Positions 62,523 through 64,000 of a stretch of DNA of 64,000 bases are shown one piece after another (the stretch's first letter is position 1; each line of letters begins with the position of its first letter). The DNA is taken from contig JAKTNV010000060.1 of assembly GCA_022747635.1 (NCBI GenBank), positions 2,521,872 to 2,585,871 on the forward strand, written 5' to 3'. The DNA is from Hetaerina americana. Its lineage: Eukaryota; Arthropoda; Insecta; Odonata; Calopterygidae. The position numbers and the translations under genes are program-made. The notes below the pieces were generated by a model. It was not told the DNA's origin. It saw nothing but the letters and a program-made list of their open reading frames with translations, and made no database searches.

Positions 62523-64000
62523 TCTATATATATAAATGAGAGTGTTTGTTTGTATGTATGTAATTTGTTTACTTTTTTGCTGTCATAGAAACAACATTGT
62601 TCCAACTATGCCAGCAGGATACTTTTGCAAGAACACTATTGTATTGAGAATTGCCGAGATATTATACGTGGAATACATCAAGGAAAGTCATTTGTAGAAG
62701 AAAAATGGGCAACTTTGATCCTGAGAATAATATTTATTCATGTGACGCATTGGGCCGAGTCTACACAGTCCATCCTAACAACGCCGAATGTTATATTTTA
62801 AGAATGCTTCTACATACCATTAGAGGACCTCGCTCATTTGCAGAAATAAGAACGGTAAATGGAGAAATGTGTGAGACATTCAGAGAAGCTTGCCAGAATT
62901 TAGGGTTGCTAGAAGGAGATCCAACACTGGGATGACTCATTGCGAGAGGCCAGTTTGATTTCTCTTCCAGGACAAATCCGAATTTTGTTTGCCATCATAA
63001 TAACCTCCTGTAATCCATCTAACCCAAAAACAATATGGGAAAAATATAAAGAATCAATGAGTGAGGATATACTGGCTAAAGTTCGAAGTGAAAATCCTAC
63101 ATTGGATATTACGTTTAACTCCGACATTTTTAATAAAACTTTGATTATTTTGGAGGAAAAGTGTATCACCATGGTTAACAAGACTTTAGTGGAACTCGGT
63201 CTTTTTGCACCTGTACAAGATCAACAGGGTGTATTTTATCCAGATTATATTCGGGAAACTAGCTACAATGTCTTAGACTTAGAAACATACATCGCGGATA
63301 AAAAGCCTCTTCTTAATGAAGATCAGAAATTCGCGTACGAAACAATAATGGATCAAGTATATAAACAAGAAGGAGGTATCATTTTTCTTGATGCTGCTGG
63401 TGGCACGGGAAAAACATTTTTAATTAATTTAGTTCTCGCTGAAATCAGGGTTCATGGAGAAATTGCTCTAGCCGTTGCATCTTCAGGTATTGCAGCGACA
63501 TTAATGGAAGGAGGAAGAGAGGAAACTGCAGTTTAATGGGAGGAGCTCTGGTACTCCTGTGTGGAGACTTCCGTCAAACTCTGCCTGTCATTCCAAAATC
63601 GACTCCAGTCGATGAAATTTATGCCTGTTTAAAACATTCTGTTCTATGGAATCATGCCCAAGAAATTAGCCTTAAACAAAACATGCGAATCCTCTTAAGA
63701 GATGGGAATGCTCAAAATTTTGCAAATAAACTTTTGGAGATTGGAGAAGATAGATTAGTTATTGATGCATCTGGTATGATAAAATTGTCATCAGATTTGT
63801 GTGTATCGGTGAAACCTGTCCGCGATATGATACAAGCAGTCTATCCTAACGTTAATCCAAATTATAAAAATTTAGAATGGTTGCGAGAAAGAACCATTCT
63901 TGCTCCTAAGAACGATGATGTTAATGAAATTAACAAGGAGATACTAGCCATGCTGCCAGGAGACGTGATTGAATATAAATCGTACGAATACCGTAGTCGT
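62523..64000 (+). mobile_element. Helitron-type PIF1-like helicase relic (runs past window end)
   Basis: Frames give RTLLYCE-like and YYTWNTSRKV, DALGRVYTVHPNNAECYILR, RGPRSFAEIRTVNGE and FREACQNLGLL, then (after one frameshift near 62930) SLISLPGQIRILFAIII and LNEDQKFAYETIM. The Walker A region follows: GGIIFLDAAGGTGKTFLIN, SSGIAATLMEGGR. After an internal deletion near 63515 the second helicase part continues in another frame: LMGGALVLLCGDFRQTLPVI, LERGRD-like DGNAQNFANKLLEIG, and RTILAPKNDDVNEINK. This is the C-terminal helicase of Helitron Rep-helicase proteins; the Rep nuclease half is absent. The tract at 62523 (TCTATATATATAAATGAGAG) resembles Helitron 5' ends that begin with TC after an A. 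The deletion removes the Walker B (DEC/DEA) segment, so the protein is dead. Confidence 0.85.

Noticed and set aside
62651..63536. Two adjacent plus-strand frames that could be read as two genes
   Set aside because: Together they follow one Helitron helicase in order, separated only by a frameshift near 62930.

Overview
This is a eukaryotic nuclear window, AT-rich and gene-poor, most likely from an insect or another arthropod. The evidence is large introns with GT-AG boundaries, at least seven decayed mariner transposases, several kinds of LINE, tRNA-derived SINEs, MITE-like elements, and three host genes that look arthropod-like. The species cannot be named from the sequence alone.

Three host loci are supported by splice sites and reading phases that agree across exons. 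(1) 7985-8664 (+) is the 3' end of a MAP kinase-activated protein kinase 2 gene (three last exons, stop at 8664). (2) 17490-35061 (+) is a complete six-exon gene for a 340-residue front of the fatty acyl-CoA desaturase family. Its first two histidine boxes are intact, but the third and the neighbouring Asn/His metal-ligand pair are degenerate, so it looks like a pseudoenzyme or a strongly altered desaturase. (3) 42845-59592 (-) is a PHF13/PHF23-like PHD-finger gene in five coding exons, including a 48-nt micro-exon. A possible exon of unknown function lies at 61785-62000 (-).

Almost everything else that can be identified is mobile DNA. 1-6.7 kb: SINE, LINE and two mariner relics, a tRNA-like sequence inside a perfect inverted repeat, and a long TA/CA microsatellite. 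12.9-16 kb: SINEs, two mariner relics and a foldback hairpin. 17.8-34.5 kb (desaturase introns): mariner, LINE, Ty3/gypsy and MITE relics, with two copies of one LINE in opposite orientation on either side of exon 4. 35-42.8 kb: a gag-like relic, then mostly featureless DNA. 43-58 kb (PHF introns): two mariners (one with matching terminal repeats), SINEs and a second member of the foldback family. 62.5-64 kb: the 5' part of a Helitron-type PIF1 helicase relic that runs off the window.

The best candidate for something undescribed is the desaturase-like gene: an uninterrupted spliced reading frame that has lost most of one metal-binding half-site. The small palindromic elements (the tRNA-like inverted repeat and the foldback pair) come next. 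No operons, CRISPR arrays or bacterial signals are present.
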